In this document: piece by piece, positions 8,460 to 17,697 of the stretch
How positions within the stretch are numbered: position 1 is the stretch's first letter
Layout of the letters: the number at the start of each line of letters is the position of its first letter
Origin: Cochleicola gelatinilyticus
Lineage (GTDB): Bacteria > Bacteroidota > Bacteroidia > Flavobacteriales > Flavobacteriaceae
Length of the DNA: 64,000 nt
Reading direction: 5' to 3'
Assembly (NCBI RefSeq): GCF_001637325.1
Contig: NZ_LRXL01000012.1
Coordinates: forward strand, 62,001 to 126,000
The notes under the pieces: model-generated
What the model was told of the DNA's origin: nothing
What the model saw: only the letters and a program-made list of their open reading frames with translations
Database searches by the model: none
Position numbers and translations under genes: made by a program

Positions 8460-9212
8460 TTAATTCCAACGATGTTTGTCCATACTATTTCGTTTCCAGT
8501 AATAAGCCATAATAAACCCGAATAAAGCTCCTCCTAAGTGTGCCCAGTTGGCGATATTCTGACCAAATAAAGAAAATCCAGTTAATCCCGAAAATAAATC
8601 TAAAAGCAATAACCCAGGTATAAAATACTTTGCCTTTATAGGAATTGGTAAAAAGATAAGCATTAATTCCATATTAGGATACATTAACCCAAACGCCACA
8701 AGAACCCCATAAATTGCACCTGAAGCTCCAACAGCAGGAGTATGAAATGCGGCATACATTGAGTCTATTTTTTCTTTTGAAACAAAATCTAGAACAGCGG
8801 TACTACCCCCAGAACCTGTTTCGAAATAATTTGTAATATCTAAAGGACTCCAACCACCAGAGATAAGCGCGTCCATCGTGCTATGAATCTGAATATACCC
8901 TACGAGATTGTGAATTAAAGCAGCACCAATCCCTGCTGAAAAATAAAAGAAAAGAAACTTATTTCTACCCCAAATAGTTTCCAAAGGAGATCCAAACATA
9001 TACAACCCAAACATATTGAAAAGAATATGCATAAAACTCGATTGATCGTGCATAAACATATGCGTAATGGGCTGCCATATCTTAAAATTCGGATTCTCAA
9101 AATAATACAATGAAAACAAACGATAGGCAACATCTCCAGTTAGCAACGATCCAATATAAACTAATACATTAATTATAATTAATGCCTTTACAGTATCTGT
9201 GATTCTTCCCAT
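8460..9212 (-). CDS. Rhomboid family intramembrane serine protease
   Basis: A 250-residue rhomboid with the motif HILFNMFGLYMFG (N66), catalytic S164 in GASG (162-165) and H225 in WAHLGGALFG. Between helices 3 and 4 there is a long insertion (about residues 108-155) rich in Ser, Thr and Gly. The paralogue just downstream lacks it. Both keep the complete Ser-His dyad, so both are predicted active. The gene starts 5 bases after the mutL stop and belongs to the same transcript. The pair may have different substrates, or may act together; the sequence does not decide. Confidence 0.92.
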   Translation of the reverse strand: MGRITDTVKALIIINVLVYIGSLLTGDVAYRLFSLYYFENPNFKIWQPITHMFMHDQSSFMHILFNMFGLYMFGSPLETIWGRNKFLFFYFSAGIGAALIHNLVGYIQIHSTMDALISGGWSPLDITNYFETGSGGSTAVLDFVSKEKIDSMYAAFHTPAVGASGAIYGVLVAFGLMYPNMELMLIFLPIPIKAKYFIPGLLLLDLFSGLTGFSLFGQNIANWAHLGGALFGFIMAYYWKRNSMDKHRWN

Positions 9213-9217
9213 GTAAT

Positions 9218-11110
9218 TTACATAAATTTTTTATCGAAGTCAGACGTATCCATCGTTATTAAGACGGGACGGTTTGCAGGCGAAACACTAGGCTCCTTAC
9301 AAGCAAATAACTGATGTATTAAATGTTCCTGTTCTTCTTTATTGAGTGAAGTTCCCGATTTAATGGCCATGCTTTTTGCCATCGATTTCGCTAATACATC
9401 ATTCTGACTAAACCCAGCGTCGGGGACTTCATTTTTAATATCGTTTAATAATTGCTCTAGCACTAATTCGGCATGACTTTCCACGACCGAAACCGGTATT
9501 CCGCTAATTTCAATGCGATCTTCTTCTATTGCTGAAAACACAAAGCCGGTATGTTCTAGTTGTTCACGAATCTTTTGTATTATTTCGATGTCTGGTTTCG
9601 TAAAATGCAGCAACAACGGAAATAACAACTGTTGACTCACTGCTTCTTGAACCGTAATATTTTTTAATAATTCCTCATATAGAATACGTTGGTGTGCCAG
9701 ATGCTGGTGTACGACCATCATTCCATTTTTCAAGGGAGTAATTATGTATTTATTCTGAAGCTGAAAAGTGGTTTGTCCCGTCTTTTGAATTGTATCTCCA
9801 AACAAACTTCCGGTCACCGAGTCGCTTTCCATATGAATCGAACTTTCATCTGAAGCCCAAGAGCTATGTGACACGTCTGGCAATTCACTTCCACCCGAAG
9901 TTCGTGCCTCAAAACCATCTTTTAAACCTACATACAACGATTCCCATGCAGGTTGTTTTTCTTTACGATACGAACTTCCACCTCCCGAAATCTTAGCTTC
10001 TTTCTGAAATGGATTAAAATCGCGATCCACTTCAACTGTAGGTGCCACTGGAGTTTTTTTACTGTATTCGTACGGAGTTTCAAATCCAGAATCTTTATTA
10101 AAATCTAGTACAGGAGCGATACTAAACTGTCCTAAACTGTGCTTTATAGTTGCCCGAAGCATCGCATACATGGCGTGTTCATCGTCGAATTTAATTTCCG
10201 TTTTGGTAGGATGAATATTAATATCGATCGATTTGGGGTCTACGTTCAAAAATAAAAAATAGCCCGGATGCGTTCCGGGTTTTATCAATCCTTCAAAAGC
10301 GGAAAGTACTGCATGGTGCAGGTAGGGGCTTTTCACAAATCGATTGTTTACGAAAAAGAATTGCTCCCCTCTACTCTTCCGTGCGAATTCAGGTTTAAAG
10401 ACAAATCCGTCGATTGTTAGAATTTCTGTTTCTTCAGTAACAGGAACCAGTTTTTCATTTGTTTTTGTTCCGAAGATATTTACAATACGCTGCCGTTCGT
10501 TGCTTTCTGGCAGATTAAACACGTCATTTCCGTTGTGTGTCATTGTGAACGCCACAGAAGGATGTGCTAATGCAACCCGATGAAACTCATCGATAATATG
10601 CCGTGTTTCTACTGTATCGCTTTTCAGAAAATTTCTCCGTGCGGGAATGTTGTAAAATAAATTTTTTACTGAAATAGTGGTTCCTTGAGGCACAACTGCA
10701 GGTTCTTGTTCGGTTACAGTACTGCCTTCAATACTAATCTTTGTCCCAATTTCTGAAGCTTCTGTCTTTGTTTTTAATTCTACATGAGCAATGGCAGCTA
10801 TGGAAGCTAAAGCCTCTCCGCGAAACCCTTTTGTATGTAAATTAAAGAGATCTTCGGCCGCTTTAATTTTAGAAGTGGCATGACGTTCAAAAGACAGTCG
10901 AGCATCTGTAGTACTCATCCCCATACCTGTATCGATTACCTGTATTAAGGTTTTACCAGCATCTTTTACTATAAGTTTAATGGAAGTAGCTCCTGCGTCT
11001 ATGGCATTTTCCAACAATTCTTTCACTACGGAAGCAGGACGCTGAACGACCTCTCCAGCAGCGATCTGATTCGCTACATGATCTGGTAAAAGTTGAATGA
11101 TGTCTTTCAT
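9218..11110 (-). CDS. mutL: DNA mismatch repair protein MutL
   Basis: A 630-residue MutL. The GHKL ATPase motifs are intact: LLENAIDAGAT, DTGMGM and KGFRGEALASI in the first 110 residues. A transducer domain carries RGEQFFFVNNRFVK and SIDINIHPTKTEIKF. The linker (about 340-430) is Ser/Gly-rich. In the C-terminal domain the metal-binding endonuclease motif of MutL proteins, DQHA(x)2E, is replaced by HQHLAHQ (468-474), so two acidic residues are missing. The distal ACK and P-rich segments are also diverged (ACKEPSVSPANRPVL). It therefore probably bridges MutS to downstream nucleases but may not nick DNA itself in the usual way. The start overlaps the stop of the upstream small gene. Confidence 0.95.
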   Translation of the reverse strand: MKDIIQLLPDHVANQIAAGEVVQRPASVVKELLENAIDAGATSIKLIVKDAGKTLIQVIDTGMGMSTTDARLSFERHATSKIKAAEDLFNLHTKGFRGEALASIAAIAHVELKTKTEASEIGTKISIEGSTVTEQEPAVVPQGTTISVKNLFYNIPARRNFLKSDTVETRHIIDEFHRVALAHPSVAFTMTHNGNDVFNLPESNERQRIVNIFGTKTNEKLVPVTEETEILTIDGFVFKPEFARKSRGEQFFFVNNRFVKSPYLHHAVLSAFEGLIKPGTHPGYFLFLNVDPKSIDINIHPTKTEIKFDDEHAMYAMLRATIKHSLGQFSIAPVLDFNKDSGFETPYEYSKKTPVAPTVEVDRDFNPFQKEAKISGGGSSYRKEKQPAWESLYVGLKDGFEARTSGGSELPDVSHSSWASDESSIHMESDSVTGSLFGDTIQKTGQTTFQLQNKYIITPLKNGMMVVHQHLAHQRILYEELLKNITVQEAVSQQLLFPLLLHFTKPDIEIIQKIREQLEHTGFVFSAIEEDRIEISGIPVSVVESHAELVLEQLLNDIKNEVPDAGFSQNDVLAKSMAKSMAIKSGTSLNKEEQEHLIHQLFACKEPSVSPANRPVLITMDTSDFDKKFM

Positions 11111-11400
11111 TAAGGTTGCTGCACAAAAATGGATAGATCGAAATCGATAATGTACAGGAATATTAGAATAAATAAGGCGACTACGAAGAATATAATTCTA
11201 TTAGGACTTTTAGATTTTGATTCGCGAAGTTCTTCCCAGGCATTCTTAAAGTTTCCTTTCATACCTTTATTCGAACCTACTGTCTTTCTGTATTTATCGA
11301 ATTTATGCTCGATTTGATACGGACTTCCTTCTCCGTCGTTCTTGTAATAACGCGGTTCATACCCAAACTTTTTGTTCTGTCTTGTTTTTAAAATTCCCAT
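11110..11400 (-). CDS. Small tail-anchored protein of unknown function (often labelled riboflavin synthase beta subunit-like)
   Basis: A 96-residue protein with a basic N-terminus (MGILKTRQNKKFGYEPRYY) and one C-terminal membrane helix (about residues 71-90, IIFFVVALFILIFLYII). Related flavobacterial proteins are often labelled riboflavin synthase subunit beta, apparently because ribH is close. Nothing in this sequence resembles lumazine synthase, and the true one is at 11629-12126. The ATG at 11400 is the best start: the frame is open further upstream, but the added residues look non-coding. The stop overlaps the mutL start, so the two are translationally coupled. I infer a membrane role; the function is unknown. 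Confidence 0.7.
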   Translation of the reverse strand: MGILKTRQNKKFGYEPRYYKNDGEGSPYQIEHKFDKYRKTVGSNKGMKGNFKNAWEELRESKSKSPNRIIFFVVALFILIFLYIIDFDLSIFVQQP

Positions 11401-11628
11401 AACGCTTGTGTTTTCAAAGTTACTTAAAATACAGCAGTTTTTGAAACGATACTGCTGCGGAATTATAAACAATTATTATTCCATTTTTTTAGCAGCAGTC
11501 GTGATACAAATCCATTTAAGAAGGACTCATAGGCTACATTTAAAAACGTCCTAGCTTGTTTTTTTTTAAGAATGGGTAAGAACTATCTCGTTCAAATAAA
11601 TTATGTAAAGGCTTAAAAAAAGGAAGTA

Positions 11629-12126
11629 TTAGAACTTGGCGTCTTTTCTTAGTTGTGCCATTTTAATTGCAGCAATAGCAGCTTCAGAGCCTTTATTACC
11701 GTGTTTTCCACCACTTCGATCTATCGCTTGTTGCATGGTATTATCGGTTAAAACGCAAAAGATAACAGGAATATCATTGTGAACATTGAGGTCTTTAATG
11801 CCTTGGGCTACAGCTTCACAAACATAATCGAAATGTTTTGTTTCGCCTTGTATCACGCTTCCAATAACAACGATTGCATCGAGCATATCGAAACTCTGTT
11901 GCATTTTTTTAGCTCCGTAAATTAATTCGAAACTTCCGGGGACATTCCAACGTACAATATTTTCTTTAATACCACCACAATCGAGAATGGTGTCGAAGGC
12001 TCCTTGAAACATCCCTTGGGTAATGTCTGGATTCCATTCTGAAACAACAATCCCAAACCGAAAATCTTTCGCATTTGGGATTGTTGTTTTATCGTACGCT
12101 GATAAATTCTTTGTAGCTGTTGCCAT
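11629..12126 (-). CDS. ribH: 6,7-dimethyl-8-ribityllumazine synthase
   Basis: A 165-residue lumazine synthase, the beta subunit of the riboflavin synthase complex. It condenses 5-amino-6-ribitylamino-uracil with 3,4-dihydroxybutanone phosphate. Visible motifs are VSEWNPDITQGM (substrate site), WNVPGSFELIYGAKKM, the catalytic-region histidine in VIQGETKHFDYV, and PVIFCVLTDNTMQQA with the C-terminal RSGGKHGNKGSEAA. The upstream TPR gene ends 29 bases before this start on the same strand, so they form a two-gene unit. The 228 bases between this gene and the next one downstream contain no visible gene. Confidence 0.96.
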   Translation of the reverse strand: MATATKNLSAYDKTTIPNAKDFRFGIVVSEWNPDITQGMFQGAFDTILDCGGIKENIVRWNVPGSFELIYGAKKMQQSFDMLDAIVVIGSVIQGETKHFDYVCEAVAQGIKDLNVHNDIPVIFCVLTDNTMQQAIDRSGGKHGNKGSEAAIAAIKMAQLRKDAKF

Positions 12127-12155
12127 TATTGATATCCTAAAGAACGGACAATTTT

Positions 12156-12920
12156 TTAGTTCATTGCTTCTGCTTCACCTGTATAGACAACTGCTTTAGT
12201 AGCTTCAGGAGATGTTGGATATTCATCAGAAATTTCAGTGAAATGCTTTAATGCTTTATCTTTATTTCCAACTTTCAATGCCATCACACCCGCTTTCAGA
12301 AGAAAACGTGGCGCTGTAAATTCGTTTGCACGCATGGTTGCAGCTTCCTCATAATATTTTAAGGCTTCTTCATTTTGATCTAATTGTGCAAAAGCATCTC
12401 CAATTCCTCCTTTTGCTAAAGGAGCTAAAATTGCATCGTCACTTTTAAAGTCATCTAAATAATCGATCGCTTTTTGGTAATCACCAGAATTTAAGTAAGA
12501 CATTCCTGCATAATAATTTGCAAGATTACCCGCCTTTGTTCCGCTGTATTCATCTGCGATATCTACAAATCCGTATTTTCCTTCTCCACCATTCAATGCT
12601 AGTGTATATAGCGAATCACTTTCTGTACCGCTCAACGCTTGTTCGAAATAGGTCTGCGCCTGAAACATTTCGTTCATAGCTTCGGTTTCTTTTGGCTTCT
12701 GTATAAATTGCTCATACGCCAAATATCCTAATACACAAACTGCTACAATCCCAATAAATCCTAGAATGAATTTTTGGTTTTTTTCTACCCATGCTTCGGT
12801 CTTGGAAGCTCCTTCATCTAAGGTATTAAATACCTCTGCTGTTGTGCTTTCTTCTTCGATTTGCGATTCCTTTTCAACTTTCGTTCTTGGTTTACCGCCA
12901 CGTTTCTTATAGGTTGCCAT
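12156..12920 (-). CDS. TPR-repeat inner-membrane protein (YfgM-like)
   Basis: A 254-residue protein. The N-terminus is charged (MATYKKRGGKPRTKVEKE), a single membrane helix lies around residues 51-70 (FILGFIGIVAVCVLGYLAY), and the rest is a periplasmic tetratricopeptide array: ANYYAGMSYLNSGDYQKAIDYL, then GDAFAQLDQNEEALKYYEEA, then GVMALKVGNKDKALKHFTEI. This layout matches YfgM-type proteins, which associate with the SecYEG-PpiD translocon in E. coli; whether this one does is inference. It shares a transcript with ribH. A good -7 box lies just upstream. Confidence 0.8.
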   Translation of the reverse strand: MATYKKRGGKPRTKVEKESQIEEESTTAEVFNTLDEGASKTEAWVEKNQKFILGFIGIVAVCVLGYLAYEQFIQKPKETEAMNEMFQAQTYFEQALSGTESDSLYTLALNGGEGKYGFVDIADEYSGTKAGNLANYYAGMSYLNSGDYQKAIDYLDDFKSDDAILAPLAKGGIGDAFAQLDQNEEALKYYEEAATMRANEFTAPRFLLKAGVMALKVGNKDKALKHFTEISDEYPTSPEATKAVVYTGEAEAMN

Positions 12921-12939
12921 AGTTTTATTTCTTGAAGCG

Positions 12940-12947
12940 CAAAAATA
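12940..12947 (-). promoter_or_regulatory. Predicted -7 box for the TPR-ribH unit
   Basis: On the minus strand this reads TATTTTTG, a match to TAnnTTTG, 20 bases before the ATG of the TPR gene. The predicted untranslated leader is about 15 bases. The -33 element is not evident. Confidence 0.45.
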
Positions 12948-13068
12948 AAATATTTATTAGAATTTTAAAGGGAAAAGATTCCTTATTTTTCGATAATTTG
13001 CAGGTTCGTATTTTGTGTTTTTCTGAAGCAATAATACGACCTAAAAAATATGTAATAAATTCATTTAC

Positions 13069-14148
13069 ATGATCTTAGAAAAAATATCATTACTTAACTA
13101 TAAAAACTTTGAAGCAGCCTCTTTCGATTTCGATCCAAAGATCAATTGTTTTGTGGGCCATAATGGTGTAGGAAAAACCAACGTATTAGACGCAATCTAC
13201 CATTTGTCTTTCGGAAAAAGCTATTTCAACCCCATTACGAGTCAGAACATGAAACACGGCACCGATTTTTTTGTTGTGGATGGTCTCTATGAAAAAGCAG
13301 AACGCCCCGAGAAGATTATCGTAAGCGCTAAAAAAGGACAAAAAAAAATTATTAAGCGCAATGGGAAAGCGTACGATAAATTTAGTGAGCATATTGGTTT
13401 TTTACCCTTAGTTATTATCTCTCCGGCTGATCGGGATTTAATTATCGAAGGCAGTGACACGCGCAGAAAATTTATAGATGGAGTGATCTCACAAGGGGAT
13501 GCCACTTATTTAAATACCTTAATTAAGTATAACAAAGTATTGGCCCAACGTAACTCGTTACTAAAGTATTTTGCCGCAAACAATACGTTCGCTACCGATA
13601 CGCTAGATATTTATAATGAACAACTGCATGAATTCGGAACCTTATTATATGGCAAAAGAACTGCATTTCTGGAAGACTTTTTACCCATTTTTCTAGAACG
13701 CTATCAATCGATTAGTAGTGGTGATGAAACTGTAGGACTCACCTATCAGAGTCAGTTATCCGAGAGCGACCTGCTTACTTTGCTTCAAAAAAACATACAC
13801 AAAGATAAAATTACGCAATACACAAATTTCGGGATTCATAAAGACGATCTAGTTTTTGAGATCGATGGGCATCCAATTAAGAAGTTCGGTTCGCAGGGAC
13901 AACAAAAATCGTATCTTATTGCTTTAAAATTAGCACAATTCGATTTCATTAAAAAACAAAATAAGGTAACTCCAATTTTGCTATTAGATGACATTTTCGA
14001 TAAATTAGATGAGCAACGCGTAGAGCATATTATTACTTTAGTAGATAATGAGAACTTCGGACAATTATTTATAAGTGACACCCATGCCGAACGCACCGAA
14101 CAAGTCATAAAAAAAGTACATCAAACCTATAAAATGTTTCCTTTGTAA
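13069..14148 (+). CDS. recF: DNA replication and repair protein RecF
   Basis: A 359-residue SMC-like ATPase that loads RecA at gapped DNA with RecO and RecR. The Walker A motif GHNGVGKT is at residues 30-37, after the standard start [12 protein letters not shown]. Further motifs are [22 protein letters not shown], the signature [17 protein letters not shown], and Walker [14 protein letters not shown] followed by [10 protein letters not shown]. Length and motif order are normal. It is transcribed away from the TPR-ribH unit, with 148 bases between the starts. A CTTCRGAA octamer (as its complement) lies in that gap at 13021. recF is convergent with the next gene. Confidence 0.96.
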   Translation: MILEKISLLNYKNFEAASFDFDPKINCFVGHNGVGKTNVLDAIYHLSFGKSYFNPITSQNMKHGTDFFVVDGLYEKAERPEKIIVSAKKGQKKIIKRNGKAYDKFSEHIGFLPLVIISPADRDLIIEGSDTRRKFIDGVISQGDATYLNTLIKYNKVLAQRNSLLKYFAANNTFATDTLDIYNEQLHEFGTLLYGKRTAFLEDFLPIFLERYQSISSGDETVGLTYQSQLSESDLLTLLQKNIHKDKITQYTNFGIHKDDLVFEIDGHPIKKFGSQGQQKSYLIALKLAQFDFIKKQNKVTPILLLDDIFDKLDEQRVEHIITLVDNENFGQLFISDTHAERTEQVIKKVHQTYKMFPL

Positions 14149-14205
14149 AAGAAATAGCCGTTTTATTAATTACAATTCTATATGAATGGTCTTAAAGGAA
14201 AAACC

Positions 14206-15312
14206 TTATTTCATAAGTGCTTGATAGATCTTTAAAGTTTTTACTGCCGTTACATCTGCATTAAATTTATCCTCGAAAAGCGCATACGATTGTTCTTTAA
14301 ATTGTTTCTGAAGCATAGGATCTTCCAACAAAGTCTTCGTCTTTTCAGCAAGTGATTTATAGTCTTTCACTTCGGCTGAAAATCCATTAACCCCATCTTC
14401 AATTACTTCTGGGACTACACCTACGCGTGTACTTACAACTGGAATTTTTTTATAAAAAGATTCATAAACAGTGAGGGGACCTCCTTCGCGTTGAGAAGAC
14501 ATTATAAAAACATCGAATTGTGCCATAAGATCTGTAGCATGATCTTGATAGCCTGCTAGAGTTACATAATTGCTAATTTCTAAGGCTTCGATCTGCGCTT
14601 TAAAGCCGTCGGTTAGGTTTGTAAATTTTCCTATTTGCAGTAAATGAACATCTTTGTAATTCAATTCATGAACCAAATAGTGCATCATATTAAACAATGT
14701 TGAAAGGTCTTTAGCATCAAATTGGTTAGCGATGTTACCAATAATCTTTAGGTGCTTCGGAATATTGAACAGCTCGCGAACCGAATCTGTTCGCTTTGGC
14801 ACTAACCGCTCCACGTTAATTCCATCGTAAACCACCTCCAATTTCGAATGATTCTTTGGTTTAATTACCCCATCTTTCATAAAAGTGCGAACTGCTTCAG
14901 AAATACAAATTATCTTATGAAGATTTTTATAATTGTATTTGTAACGACTTAAAAAACTCATGCTACTACCCATCCCCTTTTTTGAAAATACGGTAGGTTT
15001 CTTTAAACCGTACAAAAGATCAGAAATTACATAGGTAGTCACTGCATTACTGGAATGAAGGTGCAATATATCGGTTTCGGTATTTTTCAGAATAGTTTTA
15101 AGAAATTTATAATTGGCGAACGTATTCATTTTTTCACCTTGTGCTTCAATAAAAGGAATTCTATGTGTTGCAGCATATGTATGTAAAGCACCATCTGTTA
15201 CCCCAAAAATAGCATTCTGAACTCCTATTTTTTCCAATTCAGGAATAAGATCGACCATTTGCTGTTCATTTCCTCCCCAACTTCCAGATCCAGAAATATG
15301 TAATACCTTCAT
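14206..15312 (-). CDS. Glycosyltransferase family 4 protein
   Basis: A 368-residue GT-B glycosyltransferase. The start reads MKVLHISGSGSWGGNEQQM, typical of a GT4 N-domain with the glycine-rich donor/acceptor loop. An HLHSS segment follows (near residue 98). The C-domain has KLEVVYDGIN, VTLAGYQDHATDLMAQFDVFIMSSQREGGPLTVYESF and the retaining-GT4 glutamates in that stretch, then VVSTRVGVVPEVI. It probably transfers a sugar from a nucleotide sugar to a lipid or glycan, for LPS or exopolysaccharide. The acceptor is not evident, and no other cell-surface glycan genes are adjacent. It appears to be a single-gene unit with its own -7 box. Confidence 0.88.
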   Translation of the reverse strand: MKVLHISGSGSWGGNEQQMVDLIPELEKIGVQNAIFGVTDGALHTYAATHRIPFIEAQGEKMNTFANYKFLKTILKNTETDILHLHSSNAVTTYVISDLLYGLKKPTVFSKKGMGSSMSFLSRYKYNYKNLHKIICISEAVRTFMKDGVIKPKNHSKLEVVYDGINVERLVPKRTDSVRELFNIPKHLKIIGNIANQFDAKDLSTLFNMMHYLVHELNYKDVHLLQIGKFTNLTDGFKAQIEALEISNYVTLAGYQDHATDLMAQFDVFIMSSQREGGPLTVYESFYKKIPVVSTRVGVVPEVIEDGVNGFSAEVKDYKSLAEKTKTLLEDPMLQKQFKEQSYALFEDKFNADVTAVKTLKIYQALMK

Positions 15313-15333
15313 GTGTGCTGCCTTAGTTTGTCA

Positions 15334-15341
15334 CAAATATA
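15334..15341 (-). promoter_or_regulatory. Predicted -7 box for the glycosyltransferase gene
   Basis: The minus strand reads TATATTTG (TAnnTTTG), 21 bases before the ATG of the glycosyltransferase. No clear -33 TTG is seen at the expected spacing. Confidence 0.42.
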
Positions 15342-15536
15342 TAGTAATTTTGCGGCAAAGAATTTTGCAGATAAGTTTGATACTATTTATACAACAGAAT
15401 AGTAATTTTTAAACCATTAAGCCAGTTAAACGGGCGGTTTATGTAAAGATTAATCTTTTCAAAATGAGATATGCATAACGAAGTAACAATATTCAATCCT
15501 CACGAACGGAAAGGAACAACTTAGAAACACAAACAC

Positions 15537-16097
15537 ATGAATACTGAAATACACAATTGCTTAGAGACATTAAAACGTGGCGGACTCATTCTCTATCCTA
15601 CCGATACTGTTTGGGGGATTGGCTGCGATGTAACTCATCCCGAAGCAATAGAACGCATTTATAAACTTAAACAACGGGTTGATAGTAAAGCACTCATTTG
15701 TTTGGTTTCCGATTTTAAAATGTTGAATCAGTTTGTGGAAGAGATTCCTGAAGTGGCGTACGATATTCTTAAATATGCTGTACAACCCACCACTATTATT
15801 TACGACGATCCAATACGAGTGGCTGAAAATTTAATTGCAAATGACAATACCCTGGCATTTCGAGTGACACAAGATGAATTCTGCAAAAAATTACTTCGAA
15901 AATTCCGCCGTCCTATTGTATCTACTTCGGCTAATATTAGTGGTCAAAAAACACCGGGAAGTTTTAAAGAAATCCCAAAAGAGATTTTGGAAGGCGTGGA
16001 CTATGTCGTAAATTTGCATCGCGATAAAAGAAGCGAAAAACCTTCGGCTATTATTAAGCTAGGGAAAGATGGAGGCGTTAAAATTATTCGGAAATAA
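15537..16097 (+). CDS. L-threonylcarbamoyladenylate synthase (Sua5/YciO/YrdC/YwlC family)
   Basis: A 186-residue YrdC-domain protein. It makes threonylcarbamoyl-AMP from threonine, bicarbonate and ATP, the first step of t6A37 tRNA modification. Motifs are GLILYPTDTVWGIGCD (residues 16-31), YKLKQRVDSKALICLV with the conserved KxR and SK basic residues, and RRPIVSTSANISGQKTPGSF. There is no C-terminal Sua5 domain, so this is the short TsaC/YwlC type. It stands alone, with 224 bases upstream and 141 downstream free of genes. Confidence 0.93.
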   Translation: MNTEIHNCLETLKRGGLILYPTDTVWGIGCDVTHPEAIERIYKLKQRVDSKALICLVSDFKMLNQFVEEIPEVAYDILKYAVQPTTIIYDDPIRVAENLIANDNTLAFRVTQDEFCKKLLRKFRRPIVSTSANISGQKTPGSFKEIPKEILEGVDYVVNLHRDKRSEKPSAIIKLGKDGGVKIIRK

Positions 16098-16233
16098 ATC
16101 GCTTTTTAAAGTTTTTAATAGTCGATATAAATCTTAAAATATCATTGTTAAAGCTTTAAAAAGTTATACAAAACAACGAACCAAATATTACGCTGAGTCT
16201 ATTTAATCAGCCAAATTGATTTTAAAAGTTACA

Positions 16234-16241
16234 TATTTTTG
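16234..16241 (+). promoter_or_regulatory. -7-like box overlapping the predicted start of the CCA/HD gene
   Basis: TATTTTTG matches TAnnTTTG perfectly, but its last three bases are the TTG start codon of the next gene. If it is a real promoter, transcription would begin after that start codon. It may be a chance match. Confidence 0.25.
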
Positions 16242-17669
16242 ACAACACAAAACTACAAAACCGCCCTCCAAAACCCAGTATTTAGAACGGTTTCGAAAGC
16301 TACCTCAAAATTACAATTCGATAGCTACGTGATTGGTGGTTTTGTACGTGATTTTATATTACAACGGGGGGATGCAAAAGACATAGATATTGTAACGGTA
16401 GGAAATGGTATCGAATTAGCACAAGAGGTTGCTCTTTTACTTCCTGGTAAACCAAAAGTGTCTGTTTTTAAAAACTACGGTACTGCCATGTTAAAAACCG
16501 CCGGTATCGAACTGGAGTTTGTAGGGGCTCGAAAAGAATCGTATTCTGAAGAAAGCCGAAATCCAGAAGTAGAAACTGGAACGTTAGAAGATGACCAAAA
16601 CCGTCGTGATTTTACAATTAATGCGCTTGCCTTAAGTTTAAACGAAGACACCTTTGGAGACCTTCTCGATCCTTTTAATGGTATTGAAGACCTTAAGAAG
16701 AAAATTATTCGTACTCCGTTGGATCCAGATATTACTTATAGCGACGATCCCTTACGAATGATGCGGGCTATTCGGTTTGCAACACAGTTAGATTTTACAA
16801 TAGAGGCAAAATCGTTAGCGGCAATTACTAAAAATGCCGACCGTATCAAGATTATTTCGAAAGAACGTATTGTAGATGAACTTCATAAAATACTTGCTTC
16901 GGAAGTTCCCTCGAAAGGATTTGCGTTGTTACATAAAACAAAATTGCTCCCATACATACTACCCGAATTAGTAGCATTACAGGGAATTGACGAAAAAGAA
17001 GGACAACGACATAAAGATAATTTCTGGCATACACTGGAAGTGGTTGATAATATTGCGCAAACTACCGATAATCTTTGGTTGCGATGGGCAGCATTGTTAC
17101 ACGATATTGGGAAGGCGCCTACGAAACGCTTCGATAAGAAAATCGGTTGGACGTTTCATGCACACGAATTTGTAGGTTCGAAAATGGTGTATAAATTATT
17201 CAAGCGTTTAAAAATGCCGTTAAATGACAAGATGAAATTTGTTCAGAAAATGGTGTTGATGAGCTCGAGACCTATCGTTTTGGCTTCAGAAGTGACCGAC
17301 AGTGCCGTCCGCCGTCTCATCTTCGATGCGGGGGAATATGTGGAGGATTTAATGACGTTATGTGAAGCGGATATCACGACAAAGAATCCCAAGAAATTCA
17401 GAAAATATCACAATAATTTTCAATTGGTACGCGACAAAATAGTTGAAGTAGAAGAACGAGATCATGTACGTACTTTTCAACCGCCAGTGAGTGGGGAAGA
17501 AATTATGAAAACCTTCGGACTAAAACCATCTCGGGAAATTGGGGTTATTAAAGAAGCGATCAAAGAAGCGATTTTAGAAGGTGAAATTCCTAATGAATAC
17601 GAAGCCGCAAAAGCGTTTATGCTACAAAAAGGAACTGCTATTGGATTAGAAGTTGTGAGTACTGAGTAG
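16239..17669 (+). CDS. tRNA nucleotidyltransferase / poly(A) polymerase family protein with HD domain
   Basis: A 476-residue class II nucleotidyltransferase. The head domain has [15 protein letters not shown] and the metal-binding DIDIV, then [13 protein letters not shown] and the template-binding block [16 protein letters not shown]. The middle has [13 protein letters not shown]-terminal HD phosphohydrolase domain shows [16 protein letters not shown] and HEFVGSKM. It should add or repair the CCA end of tRNAs. The only start before conserved sequence is TTG at 16239, because the next ATG falls deep inside the head domain. That TTG overlaps a perfect -7-like box, so the start is uncertain. heme A synthase follows 28 bases later. 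Confidence 0.92.
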   Translation: MTTQNYKTALQNPVFRTVSKATSKLQFDSYVIGGFVRDFILQRGDAKDIDIVTVGNGIELAQEVALLLPGKPKVSVFKNYGTAMLKTAGIELEFVGARKESYSEESRNPEVETGTLEDDQNRRDFTINALALSLNEDTFGDLLDPFNGIEDLKKKIIRTPLDPDITYSDDPLRMMRAIRFATQLDFTIEAKSLAAITKNADRIKIISKERIVDELHKILASEVPSKGFALLHKTKLLPYILPELVALQGIDEKEGQRHKDNFWHTLEVVDNIAQTTDNLWLRWAALLHDIGKAPTKRFDKKIGWTFHAHEFVGSKMVYKLFKRLKMPLNDKMKFVQKMVLMSSRPIVLASEVTDSAVRRLIFDAGEYVEDLMTLCEADITTKNPKKFRKYHNNFQLVRDKIVEVEERDHVRTFQPPVSGEEIMKTFGLKPSREIGVIKEAIKEAILEGEIPNEYEAAKAFMLQKGTAIGLEVVSTE

Positions 17670-17697
17670 TGAAAAGAAAATTGGAAATTCTAAAGAG

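Noticed and set aside
11110-11400. Riboflavin synthase beta subunit
   Set aside because: The protein has a C-terminal membrane helix and no lumazine synthase motif; ribH is at 11629-12126.
11629-12126. FMN riboswitch upstream of ribH
   Set aside because: ribH follows the TPR gene with a 29-base gap; no RFN-like conserved elements are present.
14149-14205. Terminator between recF and the glycosyltransferase
   Set aside because: Only AAGG-AAAAA-CCTT pairing is possible, too weak to support.
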